A DNA stretch of 54,842 nt from Lysobacterales bacterium. GTDB taxonomy: Bacteria > Pseudomonadota > Gammaproteobacteria > Xanthomonadales > SZUA-5. Shown piece by piece: positions 42,015-50,638 of this stretch (positions are counted from its first letter, which is position 1; each line of letters opens with the position of its first letter). The notes under the pieces were generated by a model, which saw nothing but the letters and a program-made list of their open reading frames with translations, did no database searches and was not told where the DNA came from. Where the stretch lies: positions 1-54,842 of the forward strand of contig JABAQR010000034.1 in the NCBI GenBank assembly GCA_019187485.1, written 5' to 3'. The position numbers and the translations under genes were made by a program.

Positions 42015-43106
42015 TCAGGCGAACAGATCGCCCTGTGCAGATTCGGATCCCCGCTCACGCGGCGCCTTGAAGAGATCGCAACGCAAGCTCCCGCTTTCTT
42101 CGTGGCGGGTGAAACCCAGGCGCTTGCGCGCCAGTTCGAAGCGCTGTTGCAGCAATTGTGCGAAGGGACCCTCGCCGCGCATGCGCGTGCCGAAGCGGGA
42201 ATCGTTGTCGCGACCGCCGCGCATCTGTCGCTGCAGGCTCATGGTGTGCGCGGCACGACCGGGAGCGTGCAGTTCCAGCCATTCGCGGAACAGTGGCGCC
42301 ACCTGGTACGGCAGCCGCAGCAGGGTGTAGCGGACGATGCTGGCACCAGCATCGCGCGCGGCCGTCATGATCGTCTCCAACTCGTGATCGGTCAGCGCCG
42401 GGATCACCGGGGCGACGAAGACGCCGACTGGAACGCCGGCCGCCGCGAGATCGGCGACCGCGCGCAGGCGCGCATGCGGAGCGCTGGCGCGCGGCTCCAG
42501 GCGGCTGGCGAGCCCGTTGTCGAGCGTGGTGATCGACAGGAATACCCGCACCAGCCGGTCGCGAGCCATGCACCGCAGCAGATCCAGATCGCGCAGCACC
42601 AGTGCGTTCTTGGTGATGATCGTCGCCGGGTGGCGGCATTCGGCCAGCAGTTCGAGCACGCGGCGGGTGATCGCATGCCGGCGTTCGATCGGCTGGTAGG
42701 GGTCGGTGCTGGCACCGAGGTTGATCGGGCTGACAATGTGGCCACGCTTGCCGAGCTCACGACGCAGCACTTCGGCGGCGTTGACCTTGGCGTACAGTTT
42801 CGTTTCGAAATCGAGCCCCGCCGATAGATTCAGGTACTCATGCGTCGGCCGCGCGTAGCAATAGCTGCAACCGTGTTCACAGCCGCGATAGGGATTGAGC
42901 GCGAGGTCGAAGGGCAGGTCGGGAGAGTCGTTGCGAGTGATCATCGAGCGCGCCTGCTCGATGGTCACGTCGGTCCGCGGCGCCGCTGCGGGTTCTTCCC
43001 CGCGCCACCAGTCATCATCCTCCGCCTCGTGGCGGGTGGATTCGAAGCGGCCGACCGGATTGGCGGCGACGCCGCGGCCCTTGATGCGCGATGGCGGTGC
43101 GAACAT
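42015..43106 (-). CDS. Radical SAM protein, PA0069 family (SplB-like)
   Basis: 363 residues. The radical-SAM cysteines are in LNPYRGCEHGCSYCYARPTHEY (C-x3-C-x2-C) at about residues 76-83, followed by VSPINLGASTDPYQPIE. These fit the PA0069 group of DNA repair photolyase-like (SplB) proteins. The reaction is not established for the PA0069 group. The protein ends QGDLFA, a common tail in this family. Start at ATG 43106. It is divergent from the AraC regulator gene with a 69-base gap. Confidence 0.87.
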   Translation of the reverse strand: MFAPPSRIKGRGVAANPVGRFESTRHEAEDDDWWRGEEPAAAPRTDVTIEQARSMITRNDSPDLPFDLALNPYRGCEHGCSYCYARPTHEYLNLSAGLDFETKLYAKVNAAEVLRRELGKRGHIVSPINLGASTDPYQPIERRHAITRRVLELLAECRHPATIITKNALVLRDLDLLRCMARDRLVRVFLSITTLDNGLASRLEPRASAPHARLRAVADLAAAGVPVGVFVAPVIPALTDHELETIMTAARDAGASIVRYTLLRLPYQVAPLFREWLELHAPGRAAHTMSLQRQMRGGRDNDSRFGTRMRGEGPFAQLLQQRFELARKRLGFTRHEESGSLRCDLFKAPRERGSESAQGDLFA

Positions 43107-43175
43107 GTGCCGATTGTAGGCCGTGCGCCCGCCGGCTGGTCAGGTTCCGCCGCGCGCCTGCGGCATCATCGCTGC

Positions 43176-44543
43176 ATGACGCACACGCCGCGCGCCGCCC
43201 TGTTGCTGCTCCTGTCCGCATCGGCCGCGGCCCGGGCCGATGAGTTGCCCTACTGCGGCTTCGGTGCACAGATCGACGCCAGCAGCGCCGAATGGCGCGC
43301 GCCGTGGCTGGAAGCCGCCATCGACGAGCCGGACGGGCAGCCCGCGCAGCGCAACCGCACGCGCATCCGCGCCTGCTGGAACCTCGACGCCCTGCTGCTC
43401 GCCGTCGAGGTCGAGGATGCCGATCCGGTGCACGCGCCGCCCGGCCTGGATGTCGACCGCTTCCACCAGTACGACTCGCTGCAGCTCTACCTCGATCCGC
43501 ACGCCGATGCCGGCGCGCGCATGAACGACGACGATGTCGACCTCTTGCTGCTCCCCGACGGCCGCTTCGGGGTGCTCCGCGGCGACGCGCTGATCGGCGC
43601 GCTGGCCGGTGCGAGCGTGCCGCAGCGGGTCGCCGCGCCGCTCGCGCTGGACTACGCCACGCGCGCGCGGCCGCAGGGCTGGGAACTGGAATTGCGCCTG
43701 CCGTGGGCCGGCATCGGCGTGCAGCCGGCCGCCGGGGTGCGCATCGGCGTCGACGTCGCGGCCAGCGACTGGCTGGTCGACCACCCGCCCGGCGGCTCGC
43801 AGGCGTTCACGCCCGAGCGCGTGCGCGCGCTCGCCGGGCACGCGCCCGAGGCGCCCGAGCCCGACGCGACGGTCGGCCTGCAGTTGCTGCCGCGCAACTG
43901 GTCGGGCGACAGCGACTTCGGCTATCCGCAGCGCTGGCGACAGTTGCAACTGGTCGGCGCGCCGGGCTCGCTGGAAAGGCTGCAGCGCGCACTCGGGCCG
44001 CAGGCGCTGGCCTGGATCGGCATCGCCGGCCTCGGCCTCGGCCTGCTCTGCACCGTGATGGTGCACAACTGGCACCGGCGGCGCCTGCGCGAGCTGCTGG
44101 CGCGGCTCGCGGCGCTGACGCCGGCCGCGCCGATGGCTCGCAGCGGAGCCGAGTCGCCTGAAGCCGCGGCCGCCGCAGCGGGGACCTCGACCGATGACGC
44201 CGACGCCGCAACCGCGGACGCCGACCCGCGCGACCGCGAGTTCGCCGAGCGGGTACTGGCCTACGCGCGTGCCCACCTGGACCAGGCGCTGACGCCCGCG
44301 GCCCTCGCCGAGCACTTCCACGTTTCGCTGCGGACCTTGCAACGGCGCCTCAAGGCCGGGCTCGACAGCAGCCCGCAGGACCTCGTGCTCGCCGCGCGCC
44401 TGGAGGCCGCCCGCACCCTGCTGCGCGAGGGCCGCCTGCGGGTCGGCGAGGTCGCGGCCCGGGTCGGCTTCGAAGACCTCTCGCACTTCTCGCGGCGGTA
44501 CCGGCAGGCCTACGGACACCCGCCGTCCGCGGAGACCGGCTGA
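43176..44543 (+). CDS. Transmembrane AraC-family regulator with CBM9-like sensor domain
   Basis: 455 residues. Signal peptide about 1-22, then a periplasmic part of about 250 residues (IDASSAEWRAPWLEAAIDEPDGQ, RACWNLDALLLAVEVEDAD, YDSLQLYLDP, GWELELRLPWAGIGV), which follows the CBM9/DOMON-like sugar-binding fold of cellobiose and xylan sensors. One membrane helix at about 277-298 (AWIGIAGLGLGLLCTVMV) leads to a cytoplasmic linker and the AraC DNA-binding domain at about 351-455 (ALAEHFHVSLRTLQRRLKAG, VGEVAARVGFEDLSHFSRRYR). One protein therefore spans sensing outside and DNA binding inside. It sits directly upstream of two secreted beta-helix genes, the likely targets. Confidence 0.85.
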   Translation: MTHTPRAALLLLLSASAAARADELPYCGFGAQIDASSAEWRAPWLEAAIDEPDGQPAQRNRTRIRACWNLDALLLAVEVEDADPVHAPPGLDVDRFHQYDSLQLYLDPHADAGARMNDDDVDLLLLPDGRFGVLRGDALIGALAGASVPQRVAAPLALDYATRARPQGWELELRLPWAGIGVQPAAGVRIGVDVAASDWLVDHPPGGSQAFTPERVRALAGHAPEAPEPDATVGLQLLPRNWSGDSDFGYPQRWRQLQLVGAPGSLERLQRALGPQALAWIGIAGLGLGLLCTVMVHNWHRRRLRELLARLAALTPAAPMARSGAESPEAAAAAAGTSTDDADAATADADPRDREFAERVLAYARAHLDQALTPAALAEHFHVSLRTLQRRLKAGLDSSPQDLVLAARLEAARTLLREGRLRVGEVAARVGFEDLSHFSRRYRQAYGHPPSAETG

Positions 44544-44590
44544 CCACCCGGGCGCGGCGATTGCGGGCTGGATCACACCCAAGCCCTTGA

Positions 44591-44620
44591 TTGGCGCGCT
44601 CAGGCAAGCGCTTGGCGCGC
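44591..44620 (+). promoter_or_regulatory. Direct repeat, candidate AraC-type operator upstream of the beta-helix genes
   Basis: TTGGCGCGC occurs at 44591-44599 and again at 44612-44620, a period of exactly 21 bases (two helix turns), the spacing of half-sites bound by AraC-family dimers. It is the only intergenic part between the regulator's stop and the 44689 start, 69 bases before the ATG. The repeat is seen; binding by the adjacent regulator is inferred. Confidence 0.5.
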
Positions 44621-44688
44621 CCGTCCTACCCTCCTCCGCTGGCACCCGTGCAGGCTGATCGCCAGTCGATGCGGGGGAGTGAAAGACG

Positions 44689-46029
44689 ATGAGCAAGCGA
44701 GGGGTGGCCGTGCTCGGCCTGGCGCTGACCTGCGCCCAGGCCTCGGCGGCGGTGTACACGGTCGGCCCGGGCGGCAGTCACGCCACGCCGCAGGCAGCCG
44801 TCGATGCGGCCTTCGCCAACCCCGGGCCGGACGAAGTGCGCCTGCGCGAGGGCCCGTTGAGCGCCTCGATCCTGATCGCCGGCAACCTGCAGGGCAACGA
44901 CCTCAGCCTTAGCGGCGGCTGGGATGCGGCCTATGCATCGAATGCCGGTCAGGCGACCACCCTCGATGCCGGCGGCAGCGTCGCCGTGCTGCGTGCGAGC
45001 CTGAGTGGCGGCAACTTGCAGCTCTCGAAGTTGCGCCTGCTCGGCGGCGCTGCGGCCAGCCAACCGGCCGGACTCAGCCTCGCGCTCAGCGGGTTCGCGA
45101 CTGCCCTGGTCGGCGAGGTGGAAGTCGCGAACGGCGCCGTGACCGGCGGCAGCGCGGGCTGCATTGGCCTCGACGCACGCGACGACAGCCAGTTGTACCT
45201 TTACGACAGCGCCGTCCACGACTGCAGCAACGGCAGCGCCGGCCCAGGTGGCGCAACGGCAGCCGGACTGAAAGCGCTCGCACAGGGACGCGCGGCCATC
45301 GTGATCGACTCGCTGCAGGCGCACCACAACCTGGCGCAGGCGAGCACCCAGGCCGGGGGCGCCGGCGTCAGCCTGACCGCGAGCCAGCAAGCGGGCCTGG
45401 TACTGCGCGCCAGCCGGATCCACGCGAACACGGCGAGCGCACCGGGCGTCTTCGGCGCTGGCCTTGCGGTGTCCCTGTCCGGCAGTGCCAGCGCCACGCT
45501 GGCGCGGCTGGAGATCCACGACAACCTCGCGCCGCTGGCCGGCAGCGGCACCGCCCAGGCGGGACTGACGGCGGCGGACAGCTCGATGCTGCGCATGCAT
45601 TCCAGCCTGCTGCGCGACGGCCCGCAGCGCGGGCTCACGGCCAGCACCAGCAGCGCCGAGGCGCGCGTGCACCTGCACAACCTCAGTATCGTGCAGCACG
45701 CCGAGCGCGGCTTCGCAGTGTTCGGCCCCACCGGCGGCCAGACCCTGCACAACAGCATCGTCCAGGACAACGGCCTGCCGACTGCGTTGCCGGCGGGCGC
45801 GGGCGACCACAACCTCGGCGACGACCTCGGGCTGGCGAATGCGGTCTTTGTCGGCGCGGGCGATTTCCGGCTGGCGCCGGGCTCGCCGGGCATCGACGCC
45901 GGCACCGCGAGCGTGCCGCTCGGACTCGCGTTCACCGACCTCATCGGCGAGGCGCGCGAGCAAGGCCTCGCGGTGGACATCGGCGCCTACGAGCGGCCTG
46001 CGCCGCTGTTCCTTTCCGGATTCGAGTGA
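44689..46029 (+). CDS. Secreted right-handed beta-helix protein, choice-of-anchor Q type, with C-terminal GFE ending
   Basis: 446 residues. Signal peptide 1-20 (VAVLGLALTCAQASA-A), then VYTVGPGGSHATPQAAVDAAFANP, a common start of beta-helix proteins, and repeated rungs rich in Ser/Ala/Gly (ARSTATLPP-free frame, for example LRLLGGAAASQPAGLSLALSG). The end DDLGLANAVFVGAGDFRLAPGSPGIDAG...VDIGAYE is the choice-of-anchor Q segment. The last residues are APLFLSGFE. Ribosome site GGGGGAG precedes ATG 44689. The pectate-lyase-like gene follows at once, and the AraC-type sensor is just upstream. No catalytic residues are recognisable, so binding or glycan processing are both possible. Confidence 0.8.
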   Translation: MSKRGVAVLGLALTCAQASAAVYTVGPGGSHATPQAAVDAAFANPGPDEVRLREGPLSASILIAGNLQGNDLSLSGGWDAAYASNAGQATTLDAGGSVAVLRASLSGGNLQLSKLRLLGGAAASQPAGLSLALSGFATALVGEVEVANGAVTGGSAGCIGLDARDDSQLYLYDSAVHDCSNGSAGPGGATAAGLKALAQGRAAIVIDSLQAHHNLAQASTQAGGAGVSLTASQQAGLVLRASRIHANTASAPGVFGAGLAVSLSGSASATLARLEIHDNLAPLAGSGTAQAGLTAADSSMLRMHSSLLRDGPQRGLTASTSSAEARVHLHNLSIVQHAERGFAVFGPTGGQTLHNSIVQDNGLPTALPAGAGDHNLGDDLGLANAVFVGAGDFRLAPGSPGIDAGTASVPLGLAFTDLIGEAREQGLAVDIGAYERPAPLFLSGFE

Positions 46030-46034
46030 AGCTC

Positions 46035-47516
46035 ATGCGCAAACTCCTGCTGCCCTTCGCCCTGCTGCCGGCGTTCGCGCTCGCGCAGCCGGCCGCCTTC
46101 CCCGGCGCCGAGAGCTTCGGCGCGATCGCCAGCGGCGGCCGCGGCGGCGCCGTCCACGAAGTCACCACCCTCGATCCGGATCCGCCTGGCCTCGTGCCCG
46201 GCTCGCTGAACCACGCGCTCCGCCAGCCCGGGCCCCGCACCATCGTGTTCCGCGTCAGCGGCGTGATCCACGGCATCGCCAACGTGGTCCACGGCGACGT
46301 CACGATCGCCGGCCAGACCTCGCCCGGCGGGGTGATCGTGCGCGGCCTGGTGTGCGACGGCCATTACGAGCGCAACGACTGCGACAACCTCATCGTGCGC
46401 CATCTGCGCATCCGCCCGGGCTGGAACCTGCCGCTGCCGGCCGGCGGCGAGCGCCTCGACGACGCGCTGCGGCTGGATGGCGTGAACCGCGCGATGATCG
46501 ACCACGTGACCCTCGCGCACGCGACCGACGAGGCGCTCCAGATCAGCTGGGCCTCCGACGTCACGCTCCAGGACTCGATGCTCGGCGAGACCGTCGGCGA
46601 GCACGCCGACCGCGGCGGCGTGCTGCTCAACTACTCGCACCCCGAGCACCCGCAGGACCGCATCGCGCTGGTCCGCAACCTGTGGTTCCGGGTCGGCGGG
46701 CGCACCCCCGAAATCACCTGCGAGGCGAGCAACTACGATGGATCGCCGGGCCTGACCGCGAGCTGCCAGCAGACCCCGCTGCAGCTCGAACTCGCGAACA
46801 ACCTGTACGTCGATCCGGGTTTCCTGGTCTGGTACAACCGGGATGTCGACCAGAACGCCGCGCTCGGCGCCTACCGGGTGCGCCTGAACGCGATCGGCAA
46901 CCGCTACCGGACCCGCGCCAGCTATCCCTACGGCATGTTCCTGTTCGACCTGCTCGACGTGGCCAGCAACCAGTTGCACGTCAGCGACAACCGGGTCTCG
47001 ATCCACCCGGGCTACGCCGACTACCAGCTGTTCTACTGCTGCAACGATTTCCCGATGAACGCGCCGAACACCGCGCCTGGCAGCGCCGTGCGCCTCGCGA
47101 CCCGACATCCCTACCCGGCGATCGCCTACCGGCCCGGCGACAGCCTCGCGGCGAGCCTGCCTTTGCAGGTCGGCGCGCTGCCGCACGATCCGCTCGAACG
47201 CCGCTGGCGCGACGCCGCGCTCGCCGGCCTGCCCCCACCGGCCGATTACGGCACCCCGCTCGCCAACGACACCTTCGACCTCGATTTCGCGCCTGGCCAG
47301 CCGCCGGCGCCGCCCGCGGACAGCGACCACGACGGGATGCCGGACGCCTTCGAGAGCGCCAACGGGCTCAACCCCGCCGATCCTTCCGACCGCAACGGCA
47401 CCGGGCTGTCGCTGGCCTGCACCGGCACCGCCGGCTACACCAACCTGGAGTGCTGGTTGCACCAGCTGGCGCAACAGCGGGCGGGGGAGGTGCTGTTTGC
47501 GAACGGCTTTGAATAG
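46035..47516 (+). CDS. Pectate-lyase-like secreted protein (PL1-type beta-helix) with C-terminal GFE ending
   Basis: 493 residues. Signal peptide 1-17 (MRKLLLPFALLPAFALA). The mature start AFPGAESFGAIASGGRGGAVHEVTTLD, then VFRVSGVIHG, DVTIAGQTSPGGVIV and MIDHVTLAHATDEALQI are the ordered landmarks of PL1-type pectate-lyase-like proteins. The C-terminal part has a dockerin-like/EF-hand-like stretch (DSDHDGMPDAFESANGLNPADPSD), common in such lyases, and ends EVLFANGFE. I prefer ATG 46035 for the signal peptide; GTG 46026 overlapping the upstream TGA is the alternative. Likely cleaves an acidic polysaccharide outside the cell; the exact substrate is not assigned. Confidence 0.84.
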   Translation: MRKLLLPFALLPAFALAQPAAFPGAESFGAIASGGRGGAVHEVTTLDPDPPGLVPGSLNHALRQPGPRTIVFRVSGVIHGIANVVHGDVTIAGQTSPGGVIVRGLVCDGHYERNDCDNLIVRHLRIRPGWNLPLPAGGERLDDALRLDGVNRAMIDHVTLAHATDEALQISWASDVTLQDSMLGETVGEHADRGGVLLNYSHPEHPQDRIALVRNLWFRVGGRTPEITCEASNYDGSPGLTASCQQTPLQLELANNLYVDPGFLVWYNRDVDQNAALGAYRVRLNAIGNRYRTRASYPYGMFLFDLLDVASNQLHVSDNRVSIHPGYADYQLFYCCNDFPMNAPNTAPGSAVRLATRHPYPAIAYRPGDSLAASLPLQVGALPHDPLERRWRDAALAGLPPPADYGTPLANDTFDLDFAPGQPPAPPADSDHDGMPDAFESANGLNPADPSDRNGTGLSLACTGTAGYTNLECWLHQLAQQRAGEVLFANGFE

Positions 47517-47608
47517 GTGCGCCGGAGGAGGAACGGAAGGCATTCCTGCCGCGATGCGTCACGCCACATTCGTGAGTCAAAACGCGCAACGCGAGGTAGC
47601 ATCGGGGG

Positions 47609-48682
47609 ATGCATCTGTCACGAACGCTGCTCGTACACCTCGCCGCCGGCCTGCTGGCCGCCTGCACCACCACACAGCCGCCGGTGTCGGCCGAACACGG
47701 CGCCGACGCGCATTTGGCCGAACGCTGGACGACGGTGCCTGCGCCGGCCGACAACATCGATTCGGTGGCCACCTGGCGCGCCCCGGACGGGCGGGTCTGG
47801 CTGTTCGCGAGCGCCAAGGACGTCGACAACCTGGCGGTCTTCGATGGCGACACCGGCGCCAACCTGCGCCGCGTCGGCAGTTCTGGCACCGCCCGGGGCC
47901 AGTTCCGGCGGCCGAACGGAATCGCCGTCGTCGACGATATGCTGCTGGTGGTCGAGCGCGACAACCATCGCGTGCAGGTGCTCTCGCTGCCGGAACTGGA
48001 GTCGCTGGCGATCTTCGGCGCCGAACAGTTGCGCGTGCCCTACGGGCTGTGGATCGAGCGCGAGTCCGAGCACGCTCATGCGGTGTACGTGACCGACAGC
48101 TACCAGCGGCCCGACGGTTCGCCGCCACCGCTTGAACAGTTGTCGGCGCGCGTCAAGAAGTACCGCCTGCTGCGCACGGCCGGTGGCTTGTCGGTCAGCT
48201 ACCTCGGCAGCTTCGGCGACACCAGCGTCGGCGGCGCGTTGCGTTGGGTGGAGTCGATCTGGGGCGATCCGCCGCACGGCCGCCTGCTGATCGCCGAGGA
48301 GTATCTGGAAACCGGCAGCACCCTGCGGGTCTACGACTTGTCCGGCACCTACCTTGGCATCGATCTCGATCGCAGTCACTTCGATGGCCAGGCCGAGGGC
48401 ATCGCGCTGTGGGCCTGTGCGGATGGCAGCGGTTACTGGCTGGCGACCGACCAGCGCGACGATGGCAACCGTTTTCAGGTCTTTGATCGCATCAGTCTCA
48501 AGCACCTCGGCAGCTTCTCCGGCCAGCGTACCAGCAACACCGATGGCATCCATCTGCGCCAAGGCGCGAGCAGCGCTTTCCCGAACGGCGTCTTCTACGC
48601 GGTGCACGACGATCAGGCGGTGTCGGCCTTCGACTGGGGCGAGATCGCGCACGCGCTCGGATTGCGCGCGAGTTGCCCGTAG
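47609..48682 (+). CDS. Phytase-like beta-propeller lipoprotein
   Basis: 357 residues with lipoprotein signal LAAGLLAAC (Cys19). The rest is a six-bladed propeller: NIDSVATWRAPDGRVWLFASAKDVDNLAVFDGD, RRPNGIAVVDDMLLVVERDN, FDGQAEGIALWACADGSGYWLATDQRDDGNRFQVFDR and NTDGIHLRQG. The EGIALW...GYWLATDQ segment and the order match beta-propeller phytases (PF02333), but the calcium and phosphate residues cannot be confirmed by eye, so an NHL-type propeller is possible. Ribosome site GGGGG is next to the ATG. Not clearly part of the beta-helix operon (93-base gap), though in the same direction. Confidence 0.72.
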   Translation: MHLSRTLLVHLAAGLLAACTTTQPPVSAEHGADAHLAERWTTVPAPADNIDSVATWRAPDGRVWLFASAKDVDNLAVFDGDTGANLRRVGSSGTARGQFRRPNGIAVVDDMLLVVERDNHRVQVLSLPELESLAIFGAEQLRVPYGLWIERESEHAHAVYVTDSYQRPDGSPPPLEQLSARVKKYRLLRTAGGLSVSYLGSFGDTSVGGALRWVESIWGDPPHGRLLIAEEYLETGSTLRVYDLSGTYLGIDLDRSHFDGQAEGIALWACADGSGYWLATDQRDDGNRFQVFDRISLKHLGSFSGQRTSNTDGIHLRQGASSAFPNGVFYAVHDDQAVSAFDWGEIAHALGLRASCP

Positions 48683-48710
48683 CGTCCGCTCCAGCCGGCT
48701 GCGCCCTTGT

Positions 48711-49451
48711 TCAGCCCTTGAGCATCCGCTGCGCGCGCGCGATCCATTCGCGTTGCGCCTTGCGGTAATAGGGTGGGGCGATGCGCACGCGCGCCAGCGC
48801 CTTCTCCAGCAGCGCGCGCGCCTGCTCGTCGCGACCGAGCTTGCACAGCAACTCAGCCATGCGCACGCGCGCTTCCTCGCCCGGATAGCTGTCGTCGAGC
48901 ACGGCGTACTCGGCGAGTGCGTCCTGCGCACGGTCCAGTGCCTCCAATGCCCGCGCGTACAGCAAATGTCCGTCGGCGGAACGGAAGTCGGGATTGGCTG
49001 CCTTGAGCGCGTTCAGCGTCGCCACCGTCGCCTCGGCCTTGCCCTGCGCGAACTGCGCCTGCGCCAGCGCCAGCAGGATGTCGGCGTCGCTGGCGTGCAG
49101 CCCTTTGAGACACTCGCGCAGAATGCCCTCGGCTTCGGCGTGCTCGCCGAGCTGGCTGAACTCGCCGGCCAGTTGCAGCCGGTTCTGCACGGTGTCGGCG
49201 CGCGCCAGTTCGTCGCGCAGGCGTCGCAGTTCGCGGGTGGGGTCCAGTCTGCGGTGCAGGCCGCGCGCGGCGCGGCGCGCGTGCGGGTTCTGCTGCAAAT
49301 CCGGGAGCACCTGCGTCAACAGGTACACACCGACGCCGAGGAAGGATCCCACGACGATGATCCAGGTCCACCAGTAGGGGCGTCCGCTGCGCACCATGTG
49401 CACCAGACACAGGAACTGCAGGAGTACCGAGAGGCCGAACAGATGGGTCAT
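48711..49451 (-). CDS. Membrane protein with C-terminal TPR repeats
   Basis: 246 residues. Two N-terminal helices (about 3-20 and 26-46, VLLQFLCLVHMVRSG and YWWTWIIVVGSFLGVGVYLLTQVLP) resemble the short PLDc_N-type hairpin. They are followed by a TPR region (about 85-230) with DADILLALAQAQFAQGKAE, DGHLLYARALEALDRAQDALAEYAVLDD and EEARVRMAELLCKLGRDEQARALLEKAL. A scaffold at the cytoplasmic membrane, partner unknown. Start at ATG 49451. Divergent from corA. Confidence 0.78.
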   Translation of the reverse strand: MTHLFGLSVLLQFLCLVHMVRSGRPYWWTWIIVVGSFLGVGVYLLTQVLPDLQQNPHARRAARGLHRRLDPTRELRRLRDELARADTVQNRLQLAGEFSQLGEHAEAEGILRECLKGLHASDADILLALAQAQFAQGKAEATVATLNALKAANPDFRSADGHLLYARALEALDRAQDALAEYAVLDDSYPGEEARVRMAELLCKLGRDEQARALLEKALARVRIAPPYYRKAQREWIARAQRMLKG

Positions 49452-49603
49452 CGTCGAAGCATGTCGGTCAGGGGGTTCAAGGATCGCTGATCCAGGATCC
49501 GGCGGGAACATGATCCGGACGTCGCGAGCGGTCGTCGTCGCGTTGAATCGCTCCCCTCGCACGGCGCATCATGCGCCGCGCCGGAATGTTCCAAGAGGTG
49601 CGC

Positions 49604-50638
49604 ATGGCTGTCCTCCATCCTGCCGATGCGCTCCCATTGCCGGTCGCCGCCGGCGGCGCCGCGCGCAGTCCGGTGGTGAACTGCGTGGCCTATGCCGCCA
49701 ACGGCCGGCGCATGTACGACACCACGCTGGACCAGATCAGCGACGTGCTGGCCGAGCCCGAGGCTTTCATCTGGCTCGGCCTGCACGAGCCGGACGATCC
49801 GATGCTGCTGAAAATCCAGGAAGAGTTCGGTCTGCACGAGCTCGCCATCGAGGATGCCCAGCATGCGCACCAACGGCCGAAAATCGAGGTGTACGACGAC
49901 ACCCTGTTCATCGTCGTGCACACCTCGCAGTTCGTCGAGGGCAAGGTGCGGTTCGGCGAGACCCACATCTTCCTCGGCAAGCGCTTCCTGATCACCATCC
50001 GTCACGGCGCTTCGCTGAGCTATGCGCGCGCCCGCGCTTCCTGCGAGCAAACGCCGGAAATGTTGGCGCTGGGGCCGAGTTTCGGCCTGTATTCCGTGCT
50101 CGACTTCATCGTCGACAACTATTTCCCGATCGTGTCCAGTTTCGAAACCGAGTTGCGCGAGCTCGAGACGCGCATTTTCAATGAGCGCTTCGACCGCGAC
50201 ACCATCGAACGCCTGTACCAGTTGAAGCGCGAGACGGTCACGCTGCGGCTGGCGGTGACGCCGATGCACGACATCCTGAATCAGTTGAAGCGTTTCTTCC
50301 CCGGTCTCATTCACGAGGAGGTGCGGGTCTATTTCCGCGACGTCTTCGATCACGCCGTGCGCATGTCCGAAGCCACCAGCACGCTTGGCGAAATGATCTC
50401 GGCAGCCTTGCAGGTCAATCTGGCGATGGTCTCGGTGGGTCAGAACGAGGTGACCAAGCGACTGGCCGGCTGGGCCGCGATCCTGGCGATCCCGACCACG
50501 GTCGGTGCGATCTACGGCATGAACTTCGAGCACATGCCGGAGCTGAAGTGGGAGTACGGCTACTTCTACGTGATCGGCCTCACGCTGTCGCTGTGTCTTG
50601 GCTTGTACTGGCGCCTGAAGAAGGCCGACTGGCTGTGA
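49604..50638 (+). CDS. corA: CorA-type Mg2+/Co2+ transporter
   Basis: 344 residues. The N-terminal cytosolic alpha/beta funnel ends in two C-terminal helices, the first followed by the selectivity motif Y-G-M-N-F-E-H-M-P-E-L (the GMN of CorA pentamers). FIWLGLHEPDDPMLLKIQEEFGLHELAIEDAQHAHQRPKIEVYDD is the standard N-terminal block. AAGAGGTG precedes ATG 49604, which decides the start over ATGs at 49571 and 49586. Its stop overlaps the GTG of the next gene, so the SDR and photolyase genes are likely translated with it. Confidence 0.94.
   Translation: MAVLHPADALPLPVAAGGAARSPVVNCVAYAANGRRMYDTTLDQISDVLAEPEAFIWLGLHEPDDPMLLKIQEEFGLHELAIEDAQHAHQRPKIEVYDDTLFIVVHTSQFVEGKVRFGETHIFLGKRFLITIRHGASLSYARARASCEQTPEMLALGPSFGLYSVLDFIVDNYFPIVSSFETELRELETRIFNERFDRDTIERLYQLKRETVTLRLAVTPMHDILNQLKRFFPGLIHEEVRVYFRDVFDHAVRMSEATSTLGEMISAALQVNLAMVSVGQNEVTKRLAGWAAILAIPTTVGAIYGMNFEHMPELKWEYGYFYVIGLTLSLCLGLYWRLKKADWL

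Noticed and set aside
42015..43106. Spore photoproduct lyase
   Set aside because: Cysteine motif and family fit PA0069-type proteins found in non-spore-formers; the reaction is not established.
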